This document shows, in pieces, positions 36,192 through 46,553 of a stretch of DNA of 64,000 bases; the stretch's first letter is position 1; each line of letters starts with the position of its first letter. The notes below the pieces were generated by a model. It saw only the letters and a program-made list of their open reading frames with translations. It was not told the DNA's origin and did no database searches. A program made the position numbers and the translations under genes. Source of the DNA: Apiosordaria backusii. Lineage: Eukaryota; Ascomycota; Sordariomycetes; Sordariales; Lasiosphaeriaceae. The DNA is taken from contig JAUKTV010000008.1 in assembly GCA_030549205.1 (NCBI GenBank), forward strand, positions 1,426,001 to 1,490,000, read 5' to 3'.

Positions 36192-37173
36192 TCACTGGTT
36201 GGAGTTGATAATGTCGACGACTGTTGACCGTTGTGTCAGCTCGAACTTTGGTTACATAGTCAAAAAAGAGGGAACGGTCGGAAAGGTGCGACTTACACTC
36301 GGGCTTCAAGCTGGCACCGCCAACAAGGAAGCCGTCAATGTCCTCCTGTTTGGCAAGGTCCTTGCAGTTCTTAGCCGTGACGCTGCCACCGTAGAGGATG
36401 CGGGTCTCATCAGCAACCGAGTCGCTAACATTGGTCCTGAGCCACTTGCGAATAGCCGCATGCACCTCCTGGGCCTGCTCAGTGGTGGCAACCTTGCCGG
36501 TACCAATAGCCCAGATGGGCTCATAGGCAATGACAATCTTCTTCCAGTCATCACCCGAGACCTTTTCCGCGAGAGCAGCCAGCTGCTTCTCGACAACCTC
36601 AACGGTCTTGCCAGCCTCGCGCTCCTCGAGGGACTCGCCGCAGCACCAGATGACGCTGAGACCACCATCGATGGCAGCCTTGGTCTTGAGAGCAACCTCC
36701 TCGTCGGACTCGCCGGCGGCTCTGCGCTCGGAGTGGCCGGTGATGGTCCAGTTCACGCCGATGTCCTTGAGCTGGGAGACGGAAACCTCGCCGGTGTGGG
36801 CACCGTTGGGCTTGTTGGAGACATTCTGAGCAGCGACGGCGACGTTGCTGGCAGTGACGGCATCGACGGCGATGGGGAGGAAGATGTGGGATGGGGCAAT
36901 GACGACCTCTGTGCCAAGGATTAGCTTCCGCTCTGTCTGGCATACAACAGTAGAAGAAAAGACAGACACATACCGACATTGGGGTCCAATTTGGCCTCGT
37001 TGAGGTTCTTGATGATGGACTTGATGGACTCCTTGGTCCCATTCCTATTGTGGTCCGGTCAGTCTCCAAGCTCTCTCTCTCTCTGATCGCGGGGTTTCGG
37101 GGGCATCAGCCATGGCGGGGTAGAAGATGACCTACATCTTGAAGTTGCCGCCGACGAAGAACTTGCGAGCCAT
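36192..37173 (-). CDS. tpi1: Triosephosphate isomerase
   Basis: Four exons are inferred: 37136-37173, 36974-37044, 36297-36908 and 36192-36220, giving 249 residues, the usual TPI length. Catalytic features are present: Lys in GGNFKMNG, His in ITGHSERR, Glu in AYEPIWAIGTG, and the phosphate-binding YGGSV and GFLVGGASL. The enzyme interconverts dihydroxyacetone phosphate and glyceraldehyde 3-phosphate in glycolysis in the cytosol. The last exon encodes only nine residues (FVDIINSNQ), so a model that ignores the intron at 36221-36296 ends wrongly. The first intron contains a CT dinucleotide tract (about 37069-37083). Confidence 0.98.
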
Positions 37174-38133
37174 TTTGGGCGATTTATTGACTGTAGGTAT
37201 TTGGTTATGGGGTATAGTTCTATTGAGAGAAAAATTGCGTATTAGATATCTCGAGGGTGCTGAGGTTGATGAGAGAGCGTTGTTGAGCTGACAGCTGAGG
37301 GTATTTGAAGCTAGGTGCTTTGGACAGGGGGGAGGATCGACTGACGGTGGGGAGCTCGACGGTGGGATGGAGTGGGATGGAAGCGGCGGGGTCTCTTTAC
37401 TAAAAATCGGTGCTTAGAACCGGGACCATGCAGCGCCGCTCTGGACAAGAAAATAGGTACTACAAGTCCGCAGCAAGTCTTAATACACCAGATAGACCTC
37501 TCAAGGCATCAGATGAACCTCTAGCCTTCCAAGAATCAAAATGGTATAGTAGTAATATTGATTGAGCTTCAGAAGCTGTTTGGAACGCCTATGTCTGTCA
37601 AGACTGTGTGAAAGGACATGGGGGGTTATAGAATGCTGTTGGGAAATTACTGATTTTATTGTCCAAAGTGTGAGTCCATCATATTGTCGTTGCATCAATC
37701 TTCCTCATCACCAACAGGGTCTCACAAGAAGAAGCTGTTGTCACACGGAATGAACTCTTGAAGGCCGGAAACATGCAGCCAATTCCATCCGCATGTCACT
37801 TATATTATTATATACGCAGTCACTGCTATTTGCAGCATACATTATCTGACAGAGGCTCTTCATCCCAACTCTCTCACCATCGACGGTTTTGCTTTTTGGC
37901 ACTTGATGGGATTCCCATGAATCCAACCAAGTGATAGACCAGGACCGTCACACAATTCCGTCATCACCGGTGCCAAGAACATGCCATGGTCTCCGTTACT
38001 GGTCGCCGGCTATTGAGTCCCCACAACGGCAGGACAAGACCGGACTACCGGTAGTCCCGCCGGGTCCTCCACCCATATGTCAAGCCCGTCCGTCAGCTTG
38101 CCTCGATTTGCTATCTTGGCCGCCATGCTTCTT
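37174..38133. other. Intergenic: TPI promoter and UTP16 3' region
   Basis: No gene seen. TPI is expected to be strongly expressed from this region; no TATA box is clear. Confidence 0.55.
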
Positions 38134-39318
38134 TCAGCGCCTGAGGAAGCGTGGTTTCCGCTGCGGTATCCGGTTTCTTATGAGAAGAGCCTCTTTCATG
38201 TTGACGGACTGCTTCTTGGCCTTTGGTGCAAGCTTCTCATTGCCCCGATTTACCGCAACACGGTACACGGTAGATCCCACCCGTTGATCGCGCGGAAGCT
38301 TGGGCTCGCGTAGCAGTTTTGGATCTACCCCGTTTATTTTCCTTCTCTTATTGTTTGCGGCAGAATCAGCTTCATGAGAGACGTCTTCCTCATCATCAGA
38401 CTCCAAAAACTCAAGAGGCAAAAGTTTGGGCACCTCCCGCTTCCTCTTCTCCACCGGCGCTGGCGTTGGCTCTTCCAGCTCTGAATCTGACTCAGCTTCC
38501 GCAATCGCCTTCTTGGCCTGTTTTCTCTCCTTGGCCTGCTGCTTGAGGAAAGCATCACGCTCTTGCCTCTTCCGCTTTGCCACAGCTTCTTGTCTATTCG
38601 TAAAGTCAGCAAGCAAGATATAGTCTGGTTGGGAGGGGGGGGGGGGGGGGGGGCAGGTAACAGCATACTTCTCAATCGCCTTTGCAGCTTCCTCGGCAGC
38701 TTTGGTGGTCTGGGCTTCGGCAGCACGCGTTGAAACAGCCTCTGGCGCCTCATCGTCTGACCCCTCCTCCTCGTCTTCTTCTTCTTCCCCCTCTTTGGCA
38801 GGTTCCTCCTTCACAGCGCCGCCATTGATCTGGAGCTCCAAGGGATTTTTTCTCGGAGCCTCACTGGGGGTGAGGAAATCCTCTTGATCACTGTCATTGA
38901 ACGTGATGTGTCTTCTTTCCATCGGTGTCTTGAAAACCTCGTTACCGCTCTCATTCCCGCTCTCATCCTCACCGCCAGCCTTCCTCCGCAGCATGGATGA
39001 TGAGGGAAGTGGAATTTCAATGCTGACATGTTTGTGTTTGACCGAGCCGGTCCCCCTTGTGCGAAGAGTCATTTTTGAGCCTGATGGTGTTGACTTCGCA
39101 TCTTGTTGTGGCTGATCCTCAGTCTTGTCGGTTTTGTACTTGATGCCAACGACTTTGAGGAGAGGTTGCTCATAGTCATCTGTCGGATCAGCTTTCTCCT
39201 GGGGCAGAGTTTGTTCAGGCTTTGTCTCAACGGCCTCGGGCTCGGAGTCCGAAGATAATTCGATGACATCAGCCACCGGTTTGGCGGCCTTCGCCGAGTT
39301 CGCCGTTTTTCGTGTCAT
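38134..39318 (-). CDS. Utp16/Bud21-like nucleolar protein
   Basis: Two exons (38669-39318 and 38134-38593) encode 369 residues from the ATG at 39318 (MTRKTANSAK). The frame is open upstream only from a TTG. The protein is acidic and disordered in its first two thirds (ELSSDSEPE, EEEEDEEEGSDDE), then has a charged helix (RKRQERDAFLKQQAKERKQ) and a short conserved C-terminal block (LLPLEFLESDDEE through KLPRDQRVGSTVYRV) that resembles the Utp16/Bud21 family of the U3 snoRNP processome. The call rests on that C-terminal block. The 75-nt intron at 38594-38668 carries a run of 19 G and has no in-frame stop, so it can be misread as 25 residues of poly-Pro coding sequence. Confidence 0.78.
   Translation of the reverse strand: MTRKTANSAKAAKPVADVIELSSDSEPEAVETKPEQTLPQEKADPTDDYEQPLLKVVGIKYKTDKTEDQPQQDAKSTPSGSKMTLRTRGTGSVKHKHVSIEIPLPSSSMLRRKAGGEDESGNESGNEVFKTPMERRHITFNDSDQEDFLTPSEAPRKNPLELQINGGAVKEEPAKEGEEEEDEEEGSDDEAPEAVSTRAAEAQTTKAAEEAAKAIEKYAVTCPPPPPPSQPDYILLADFTNRQEAVAKRKRQERDAFLKQQAKERKQAKKAIAEAESDSELEEPTPAPVEKRKREVPKLLPLEFLESDDEEDVSHEADSAANNKRRKINGVDPKLLREPKLPRDQRVGSTVYRVAVNRGNEKLAPKAKKQSVNMKEALLIRNRIPQRKPRFLRR
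38635..38653. repeat. Poly-G run (19) inside UTP16 intron
   Basis: Nineteen consecutive G on the + strand (poly-C in the transcript) within the intron. Its exact length is suspect given the other homopolymer problems in the window. Confidence 0.9.
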
Positions 39319-39792
39319 TTTCAACGCCAAGACAGTGATTTCGAATCCCGGATGCAGCGAACCAGACAGAGGCTTGTTGATTTGTCGCGAGAATAACCGG
39401 CTGCCGTCGGTCAGAATATGTCAAATTAGGGACCGGTCTTGTTTTAAGACTAGGAGATTCCAAAGATGAGAAGTTGGTAGGTGGTGAATTTCATGAAGAA
39501 ATCAATCTCGAAAAAGAGGGAAGCAGCCGTTTACACTAAACTTTTTTTCGTCGCACGCTGACGTCTGATTGGCTAGCTGTCTCCTGGCTGAGAGACCCAT
39601 ATTTTCGGGCCCCTGCTCATCAACTGATGATGAACATCTCAACACAACGACATAACGACAGTCACTGCTGACGGTGCTTGCTGTGCTTGCCCTCGCTTTC
39701 ACTCCTTTGAGCGGTGTCAGTTCTTGTCACTCATTATGGAATAAACTTATTTATCTCCACCGTCTTATCAGCTCCACTGAAGCTCATCCCCA
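39319..39792. promoter_or_regulatory. Divergent promoter region UTP16/repeat protein
   Basis: About 470 bp between the two start codons; no gene or TATA box seen. Confidence 0.5.
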
Positions 39793-41166
39793 ATGGCTCT
39801 GCCCATCACAGCCAGCATGATGCCGCGAGCTTGTCTAGCGGCAGCAAGACCATTACGACGGATATTTATCGAGACAGCCGCCGGAGCCTGGCTACCACCA
39901 CTCCACAGACACCGGGCACACGCCCGCTTTGCTCACTATCGCATAGCCCGGATACGGCAGGCTGACACCCTTCTATTTACAGACCACGACATTCCTCCGT
40001 TTGAGGCGTGGGAGCAAATACGTGAATCAGATCTCACCAGAACCCCTAAAGGCATAACCATGGAGCGAATGCACGAAGTCGCAAATATATACGGTTCCAT
40101 CGCGACCCGCAACGCCTCGGCCTGGCAGGGAAGGCTTCAAACCGGTATGTGTCTTGGGCATTAGAAACAAGAACGAGTGCTAAGCCTCAAGTGCCCAGAA
40201 TATGGAGTCGAGCCAATCGAGCTTCACTATACAGCCATCATGCTCTGGATGTTGACCGATCTGAAACTGCCCCTACACATGCTATCAACCGCCTCCGCCT
40301 TGTCCTACCACCCGTCTACCGTGTCAGTGATGAAGCTTCTCGCCCAAATGAAGAACTACTCTGAGGCTCGTGTGAAACTCCGTGAAATCGGTGCCCACTT
40401 CAGGCTGCTCGCCAGGACCACAAGAGACCCCGACATCCTCACCGTGCAGGGGCTGATGGCCCTGCGGGAGGATCAGGAAGACGCTGCGCTGCGCTTCTTC
40501 CAGCAGGCCATCACAGCCGACGAGTTGAAAACCGGCATCATGCCGCCCCTTTTACTTGATGACTGGCACGCGGGCCAAGGTGAAACATTTCCCGGGCGCC
40601 CTCTGAGGTTTAGCTACGAAAGGTCCTGCTACTACAAGCTTGGCAAGCTGTTGTTGAAAAGGGGTCAACGTGACGAGGCGCGGGAAGCTCTTCAAGTGGC
40701 TGGTCAACAACTCCGGTATGCCCCTGCGTTGGTCGAATACGCGAGAATGCTTCCTTTGGGGGTGGATGCCAAAAACAACGAGCTTAGACACACGTTCATC
40801 TTATCAGCCACCGAAAATGGCAATCAGGAGGCCTTGCGGCAGATGGTGGTAGATTTGCTGATGAAGTACGAGGATCCGGAGAAATACAGTCCCAAAGCGT
40901 TCAAGGAGGATCCAGTTGATGTGCGAGTTATCTGGGAATGGTGCTTGCTTGCACTGAGCGGCAGGAGTGAAACTCGGTCTCTTTTTGGCGACAAGTCCCA
41001 GTTTTTGAGGGTTCACAATGCTATCTGGAGCAATAGTGCCACGATGAGTCTGGCCAAGCAGGCAGACGATGGGGAGGTGACACTGGACATCTGGGTTTAC
41101 CCTACCAAACTGCCAAAGCTGGGGAATCACAAGGCGGAGCCTAAGCAGTTCAAAATAACAATATAA
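39793..41166 (+). CDS. TPR/Sel1-type helical repeat protein, probably mitochondrial (hypothetical)
   Basis: Two exons (39793-40144 and 40199-41166) encode 439 residues. The 54-nt intron has a GTATGT donor and a TGCTAAG branch site 14 nt before CAG. The first 45 residues are rich in Arg, Ala and Leu with only one acidic residue, fitting a mitochondrial presequence. The middle (about 140-320) is a series of amphipathic helices resembling TPR/Sel1 repeats (for example LMALREDQEDAALRFFQQA and KLLLKRGQRDEAREALQVA). I do not recognise a named orthologue; a mitochondrial assembly or translation factor is a guess. The C-terminal 60 residues are not repeat-like. Confidence 0.75.
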
Positions 41167-41396
41167 GTCCTCGCTTAATCGACCACAGAAGACTTGTAGA
41201 TGGTCACAATGCTTCTGTTCTGGGCCATACGACCAGAGCAGATTGTGTGCATTACACGTATCGATACACCATATACCCTTTCATTTTCTTTCTAGATCCT
41301 TCCCAGTCAAACTCCCAAACTCCATGCTTTAAAATGCGCCCACTGTGTAGCAAGCCATCACCAAACACCACCATCCAGCCTTTCGTTTGCTATCAA

Positions 41397-42178
41397 TCAC
41401 CGCCTGCCGTCCTTCTCCCGATACCTATCCCCACGATCCTCATCATCATAGTCGTCCCGATCACCTCTCCCTCTCCTATCCCTATACCTGTCCCGACTAG
41501 CACTCCGTTCCCGAGATCTCTCCCTGCTATCATCACGCTCCCTATATCGTTCCCTACTATCATCCCGCTCTCGATACCCCTCCCGACTATTCTCCCGTTC
41601 TCTGCTATCTTCCCTCTCCCTCTCCCTCCCCACACCCCTATCAACCCTCCCTTTCTCTTCTTTATGTTCCCCCACAGCCCCCTCCACCACCATCTTCCCC
41701 TTCCTCTCCTCCTGTCTCCTCCAATGCGCCCCCTCCTCGTAATCCTTACTAATCCTCAACGCCTGCCTCAACCTCTCACTCTCTTTGATCTTCGCGTCCG
41801 CCAGCTCATGAACCTGATGCATCTTGATATTCCTCCTCGGCCCCACCCCTCCCCTATGTCCTCCCCTCTCCGCCTCTTTCTTCAGTTTCTCCCGTAAAGC
41901 ATCGCACTTCTCATCGATTTGTTCCTCGGTCAACTCTCCCGCTTCCTCCAGCTCGTCGCGCAGCGCAAACACCTTGACTTCGATTTGCCTCTTGCGGTCG
42001 TGGTCCAAGAGCCCCTGGTCGGGTTTGCGCTGGGCGTGGGAGGCGGAAGGGGGGGAGGGGGGCGGGAGTAGGGGTTCAGGCGGGAGGATTGGTGGTGATG
42101 GGGGTGGGCGAGGTTGCGCTGGACGTAGCCTGATGTTCCTGAGCCGCGGGGGGTGGAGAGGCCTACGTTGTCGGACAT
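41397..42178 (-). CDS. cwc21: Spliceosomal protein Cwc21 (SRRM2 N-terminus homologue); frame broken by one missing base
   Basis: The start at 42178 gives the invariant Cwc21 opening MSDNVGLSTPRGSGTSGYVQ plus RNLA. The second half, in another frame from about 42040 down, has the cwf21 domain (LLDHDRKRQIEVKVFALRDE, then EQIDEKCDALREKL). It ends in a charged region of DSRER/YRERD repeats. One added base in the run of five at 42100-42104 would join both parts into about 260 residues, with a Pro-rich link. Cwc21 sits in the catalytic spliceosome near Prp8 and Snu114. An in-frame GTCCAG..CAG intron (42124 to 42024) is possible on paper but would remove the conserved VQRNLA block, so I prefer an indel. 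Divergent from CDC123. Confidence 0.85.
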
Positions 42179-42850
42179 GTTTTTTTTTGACTTGAATACG
42201 GGAGTGGGTTTGTTGTGATGGTTTGGTAATTAAATGGTTGAGGTTGGCTGTTGAAGGAGAGATGATGGTGAATTGGATGCGACTGATAAGATGCGATTGG
42301 AAAGGGGAATTGAATGGTTGGTGGAAAGGCGGTGAGGGTTGCCAAGATATACGTGAATTCAGAAATTCGAAACGAAGAAGTAGTGGGCCTGAAAATAAAC
42401 TCTTGAAATGTGAATTCCGGAGAGATTCTACGCTCAGGACTTGATGGGGAATTGAAAGGGTTTCACGAAAGCTTCAAATGTCGAAAAAGTGAGCTTTTCA
42501 ATCAAAAAACAAAAGCCCCAAGCTTGATCAGCGCGGCCGGCAGAAAAGCGGCAGTGCTAGGACCGCGCGCGGGAGGGAATGCGGGGCGCGTCGCACGCAT
42601 CCCTGTCGACGTCGATGTTAGTGACTCAACCCCACCATCTCCACCAAATATTAAATGCGGCTTTGCGGCGATCTTCTAGGACGGAATTTGGAGATTTGGA
42701 GAAATGTATGACTCTGAGGGGTGACTCGACCTTTTAACTCGCAACTTTAACATCTATCGGTATATATTTAGTCCAACAACCTTTCGAGATATTTCCATTC
42801 CTTTCACAGGTCTTGCAAAAATCTACAACCTACCAAGACCAACCAACACC
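42179..42850. promoter_or_regulatory. Divergent promoter region CWC21/CDC123
   Basis: 672 bp between start codons. A TATATA-like sequence near 42763 lies about 90 bp upstream of the CDC123 ATG. No gene seen. Confidence 0.5.
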
Positions 42851-44267
42851 ATGCCCGCAATCGAGGGCAAGCCGGCGCAACCCCTCGCAACCAAGGATGG
42901 CGAATTCGTCTTCCCACCTGTGACTCGGGACCATATCCTTCATTGTTCCTACGATTACTGGTTCCCAAAGTTCGTCCACCAAGCCATTGAAGCTGTTCAA
43001 TACCCCAGAAACTAAAACTTGCGCCTAGATATCGCACATCCTGCATCAGATCCGAGGTCATACCTCTCACCCCTGACTTCGTCTCCTACCTCCACGAAGA
43101 CGGCATAATCCTCGCCGACGAGGGCTCTCCCAACGGCCAACCCTCCAACCCCACCGAAGAAGACAACGACGATGACGACTGGGAACCAACCAACCCCACC
43201 ACCGACTTCCCCCCTCCCCGCCGCGACCCCCGCGACGAATCCGACTCCTCAGACGAAGACGACTCACCCTCCCCAAACCGCCTCCCACCCAACCACCGCT
43301 TCCCCGACCTCCACAACAAAATCGCCAGCACCATCACCAAACTAGGCGGCTCCGTCGCCCCGAAACTCAACTGGTCCTCCCCCCGAGACGCAACCTGGAT
43401 CTCCCGCCACCCCAACACAATAAAATGCACCTCCCCCAACGACATCTACATCCTCCTCAAGTCCTCCAGTTTCATCTCCCACGACCTCGACCACGCCTTT
43501 GATGACACCGTCCCCATCCCCTCTTCCCCCCACCCAAATCCTTCCAACCTGTCCTCGTCCTCCGCTCCTACTTCAACATCCTCCCCTCCCTCGAATTCCG
43601 CTGCTTCGTCAAAGACCGCAACCTCGTCGCCATCACCCAGCGCGACCTCAATTACTACCCCTTTCTCCGCTCCCTCCGTCCGCACATCACCGCCCGCACA
43701 AAAGAGCTCTTTTCCAAGCGCCTCAAATTCACATTTCCCGACGCCGACTTTGTCTTCGATGTATACATCCCCGAAGCCTCCCACGACAACGACGACGACA
43801 ACAACCGCCTCGGCCGCGCCCGGCTGATCGATATCAACCCCTGGGCTCCAAGGACGGATCCTATCCTGTTTGGCTGGGATGAGTTGTTGGATATCACCGT
43901 TAAGAGACCAGTCATTGGTGGCCCTTTGCCAGCCTCAGAACAATCTGACGATGGGGATAGTAGTGACGAAGAAGGGGAAGAGGAAGAAGATCAACCTGAG
44001 CTGAGGCTGGTGGAGAAGGACGATCCGGCAGCGTATAACTTTTCGAGTCCGGCGTTTTCGGCGCATAAGCTGCCGAAGGATGTGGTAGATGCCAGTCGGG
44101 CGGGGGAGGGGGGGATGAGGGAGTTTGCGGAGAGCTGGAGGAGTTTTACCGAGGGGAGGGGACGACAGCAGCAGCAGCAGCAGCAAGTACAATCACGACA
44201 ACAGCAACAGGGGCGGGTAGAGGAGATATCAGAGGAGCAAGAACAACAAGGGGGTGCGTCAACGTAG
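42851..44267 (+). CDS. cdc123: Cdc123, eIF2 assembly chaperone; frame broken by one missing base
   Basis: Exon 1 is 42851-42969 and exon 2 is 43029-44267 (59-nt intron with a GTTCGT donor and an ACTAAAAC branch site), for about 452 residues once one base is added. The first half reads HILHCSYDYWFPK, then VIPLTPDFVSYL and LNWSSPRDATWI. The second half, in another frame, reads PVLVLRSYFNI, LEFRCFVKDRNLVAITQRD and RLIDINPWAPRTDPILFGW, the ATP-grasp hallmarks of Cdc123. The shift must lie between 43503 and about 43560; the six-C run at 43526-43531 is the best candidate. No AG acceptor is available for an intron. Cdc123 joins eIF2 gamma to alpha during eIF2 assembly. The acidic C-terminal tail includes a Gln tract encoded by CAG repeats (44167-44187). 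Confidence 0.9.
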
Positions 44268-44500
44268 GTACATGGATGAACCGACGAACTGGTGTTTGAA
44301 TATCTTGTAAATATTGATATAAAAGCAAGATACAAGGGCAAAACACACAGAGGAGCTTATAACGTAATAGAGAAGATATACACCGAGTATCTAAAAAGAC
44401 ACCTGGTCATGCAACCTCCTCCGAGAAGCCTTTGTTGCCCAAGAAAGAGATGTTCGCCCGGCCGTGATCGAAACAAATTGTCTACATGATTATTAAATCT

Positions 44501-44639
44501 TTTTGGGAAATATCACTGGCGTAAAAGTAGGAGATGTACAGCCTCGCAGCTTGAAACACACAGCCAATGAATGACCGGCGAGTTACAGGGATGACCTTCT
44601 CTGTTTTGGGAAACATTTTAGCGTGAAAGAAGGAGATGT
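44501..44639. repeat. Degenerate direct repeat, spacing about 103 bp
   Basis: Two related copies, 44501-44537 and 44604-44639, both start TTTTGGGAAA and end GGAGATGT with differences between them. A shorter AAGAAAGAGATGTT relative occurs near 44440. Confidence 0.65.
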
Positions 44640-44650
44640 TTACCGAATTA

Positions 44651-44734
44651 TACAACCCTCCAGGATCACAAACGTTAGTGCGCCACAGCTTAGGCCACCA
44701 AAATAAATAACGTTTGTGATCCTGGAGGATTGTA
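44651..44734. repeat. Inverted repeat, 27-bp arms, 30-bp spacer
   Basis: Left arm 44651-44677 and right arm 44708-44734 are reverse complements with one mismatch (a C/T transition). The core is CCAGGATCACAAACGTTA and its complement. It could be a relic of a MITE-like element or a transcript hairpin; no target-site duplication is evident. Confidence 0.9.
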
Positions 44735-44946
44735 GAGCAGAATCCCTAGCGTGCTGGGGGCCGAGAAGGCTTTTAATGCATCTCCACAATGCGTTCTGCT
44801 TATATAATCAGGTAACAGCGGCAAAATCGAATGGAACTCGCTCGAGCAGCCTTCCCCTGAGTGTCAGGAATTCCAAATTCACCATAATATTGACCTGATA
44901 ATAATAGAAAATCTATGCCAAATAACACATGATAATTGATATATAC

Positions 44947-45360
44947 TCAAAGCTCGGTATTAAATAGATCCTGCAATGCTGTCTCATATTCCTCCTGACC
45001 ATCCATCCCCCTAATGAACGCTTCTGCCGCCAGATCGCGGCTGTACCATGGCCCAGGGAGCACCGTACGCTATATGCCATTCCCTATCCTAGTAGTCCTG
45101 AAGAGGAGCGGCGGACCGAAAAGGGCTACTTAAATAAGCTGAATCCTAAAAGGCGCTATAAGATAGAAGGCTATATCATAATCGCAGTAAGCGATAATAA
45201 CGTCCGGTTTTACAAAGTGTAAAGGCGGGACGATAAAGTGGCCACTATAGGTAGCGTCGGCATGCTAGGGGGCAGCGACATCTTGGAAGGCCTTCAGGGG
45301 ATTGACAAGGAGGGGGATGTTATTCGTTAAGATTCTATTGGTTAATGAAGGTGTGAGAGA
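44947..45360 (-). pseudogene. Broken open reading frame, unrecognised
   Basis: On the minus strand one frame runs from about 45360 to a TGA at 44947-44949 and is interrupted by TAG (45265-45267), TAA (45130-45132) and TAG (45070-45072). Its C-terminal part reads like real protein (WYSRDLAAEAFIRGMDG, then YETALQDLFNTEL). The + strand also has a long frame here (44968-45330) with one internal TAA (45220-45222), so the coding strand is not certain. I recognise no family. A decayed lineage-specific gene or element relic fits best; all internal stops could derive from CAA or CAG by C-to-T change. Confidence 0.3.
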
Positions 45361-45685
45361 CTAAGCAGCTAAGGTTCTTGAGTTAACTGCCCCTCACCCT
45401 CAGTCCCATTATGGCCTGCTGTTTGATTCAACAGCTGATATTCCTCCCAAGAATTCATCCTTGCAAGACTGCATCTTGCCAGCCTTTCAGGCAACGTACC
45501 CCGCTCAGCAAAGCATGGTGCGCAGATGCCATGCATGAAGCGTCCGGCCGTAGTGCAGAAAGGGATCGGCGTGCTGATATGGGTTGCAGATCCACTGGCA
45601 GTGACTCGGGTGATCTGGAGGCTTTGGCAACGCTCTCAACGTGTATCACCAATACGGACCCGCCCGGCAAGATAAATCAAGGCAG
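45331..45685. other. Short intergenic stretch in the island
   Basis: No gene that I can support. A + strand frame (45411-45803) overlaps the end of the hypothetical gene below and is probably its shadow. Confidence 0.4.
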
Positions 45686-46235
45686 CTATACGGGCATTAT
45701 CCTCCACAAAGTCCTCGGGGAATTCACCTCATCCAGGGTCAAGGCGAGTCTCCTGGCGAAGCAGTTGTCTGAGGGGGGGTACGACCTGGACCCCACATCG
45801 TAGAAGGGCAAAGCAAACTTCTTATACCCATCCACCAAAGAAGCCGGGTCGACATGTGTTCTTGAAGCATTCAAAGTCACCAACGTGACTGGCTCGCCCT
45901 CTTCTTTGCCCTCGGCCTCGGTGCTCAGCTTGTCCGATATAGTGTCGGCCTTTGAACCAGCAGAACAGGAAGAGCTCGAAATATGCTGAGTCGGTTTGTT
46001 GTGGGTGTATGATGAACCGTCGCCACATCCTGTCTTGTACTCGCCTTTTCTGATAGCGAAGGCCCGCAGCATGGCTGTCTCGTGTCTGTACTCGGGAAAG
46101 GGCACGAAGTAGTTTTCCCAGAGCTGATAAGGTTAGCAAGAAGACCCTGGAGATTATGGCCTGCATTTAACATACCTCTTCCTTACTATTCGCGTCATCC
46201 TCCACCCCAGCACTCAGTTCGTCATCCTCCGCCAT
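45686..46235 (-). CDS. Small acidic hypothetical protein
   Basis: Exon 1 at 46176-46235 (MAEDDELSAGVEDDANSKEE) and exon 2 at 45686-46123 (starts LWENYFVPFPEY) are joined by a 52-nt GTATGT..CAG intron, giving 165 residues. The junction keeps frame and the intron contains stops, which supports splicing. No domain, signal peptide or transmembrane segment is visible; the middle is Ser/Lys/Glu-rich. I do not recognise it. Its position in a repeat-bearing island between conserved genes suggests a lineage-specific gene. Confidence 0.45.
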
Positions 46236-46553
46236 AGTTGGTACGAAGTCGAGGCAAATAGATGTGATCTTGAAGGTCTTCCGTAAACGCGAGCACCGCA
46301 AGAATGGTATTGGAAAGATTGGAAAGGTGATGTATGAGAGTAAAAGAGAGGCTCAGGGAAGAAAGAATTCCAGGGCCTCCGCCGCACCTTCTCCGCCTTT
46401 TAGGGGTAGCTATTGGAATCTAACAGGCAGCTGGGAGAGAATCTTGGAACTGATATCACAACCTTAGATGGAAGGAACCGCCCCAACGCCAAAGGAAGGA
46501 GCCCTAAAGGCAAGTGCTGGGTAACGCAATCAGCCAGGGCCCTGCTAACCGGG

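Larger units (their letters stand above)
44268..44946. other. CDC123 3' region and left edge of an accessory-looking island
   Basis: No gene seen. Sequence turns more A/T-rich and repetitive: degenerate direct repeats at 44501-44639 and a long inverted repeat at 44651-44734. Confidence 0.55.

Noticed and set aside
36199..36924. 241-codon + strand frame opposite TPI
   Set aside because: Antisense shadow of the highly conserved TPI exon 3.
38594..38668. Reading the UTP16 poly-Pro stretch as coding
   Set aside because: The stretch is bounded by a perfect GTATGC donor and TAG acceptor in phase, and the charged helix is continuous when it is removed.
39319..39330. Upstream extension of UTP16 to 39330
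   Set aside because: The extension begins with TTG, not ATG; the ATG at 39318 is preferred.
40145..40171. A 27-nt intron in the helical repeat gene
   Set aside because: Too short for fungal splicing; the 54-nt version ending at 40198 keeps frame and has a good branch site.
45411..45803. 130-codon + strand frame in the island
   Set aside because: Overlaps the end of the spliced minus-strand hypothetical gene, whose intron junction is better supported; kept only as a remark.
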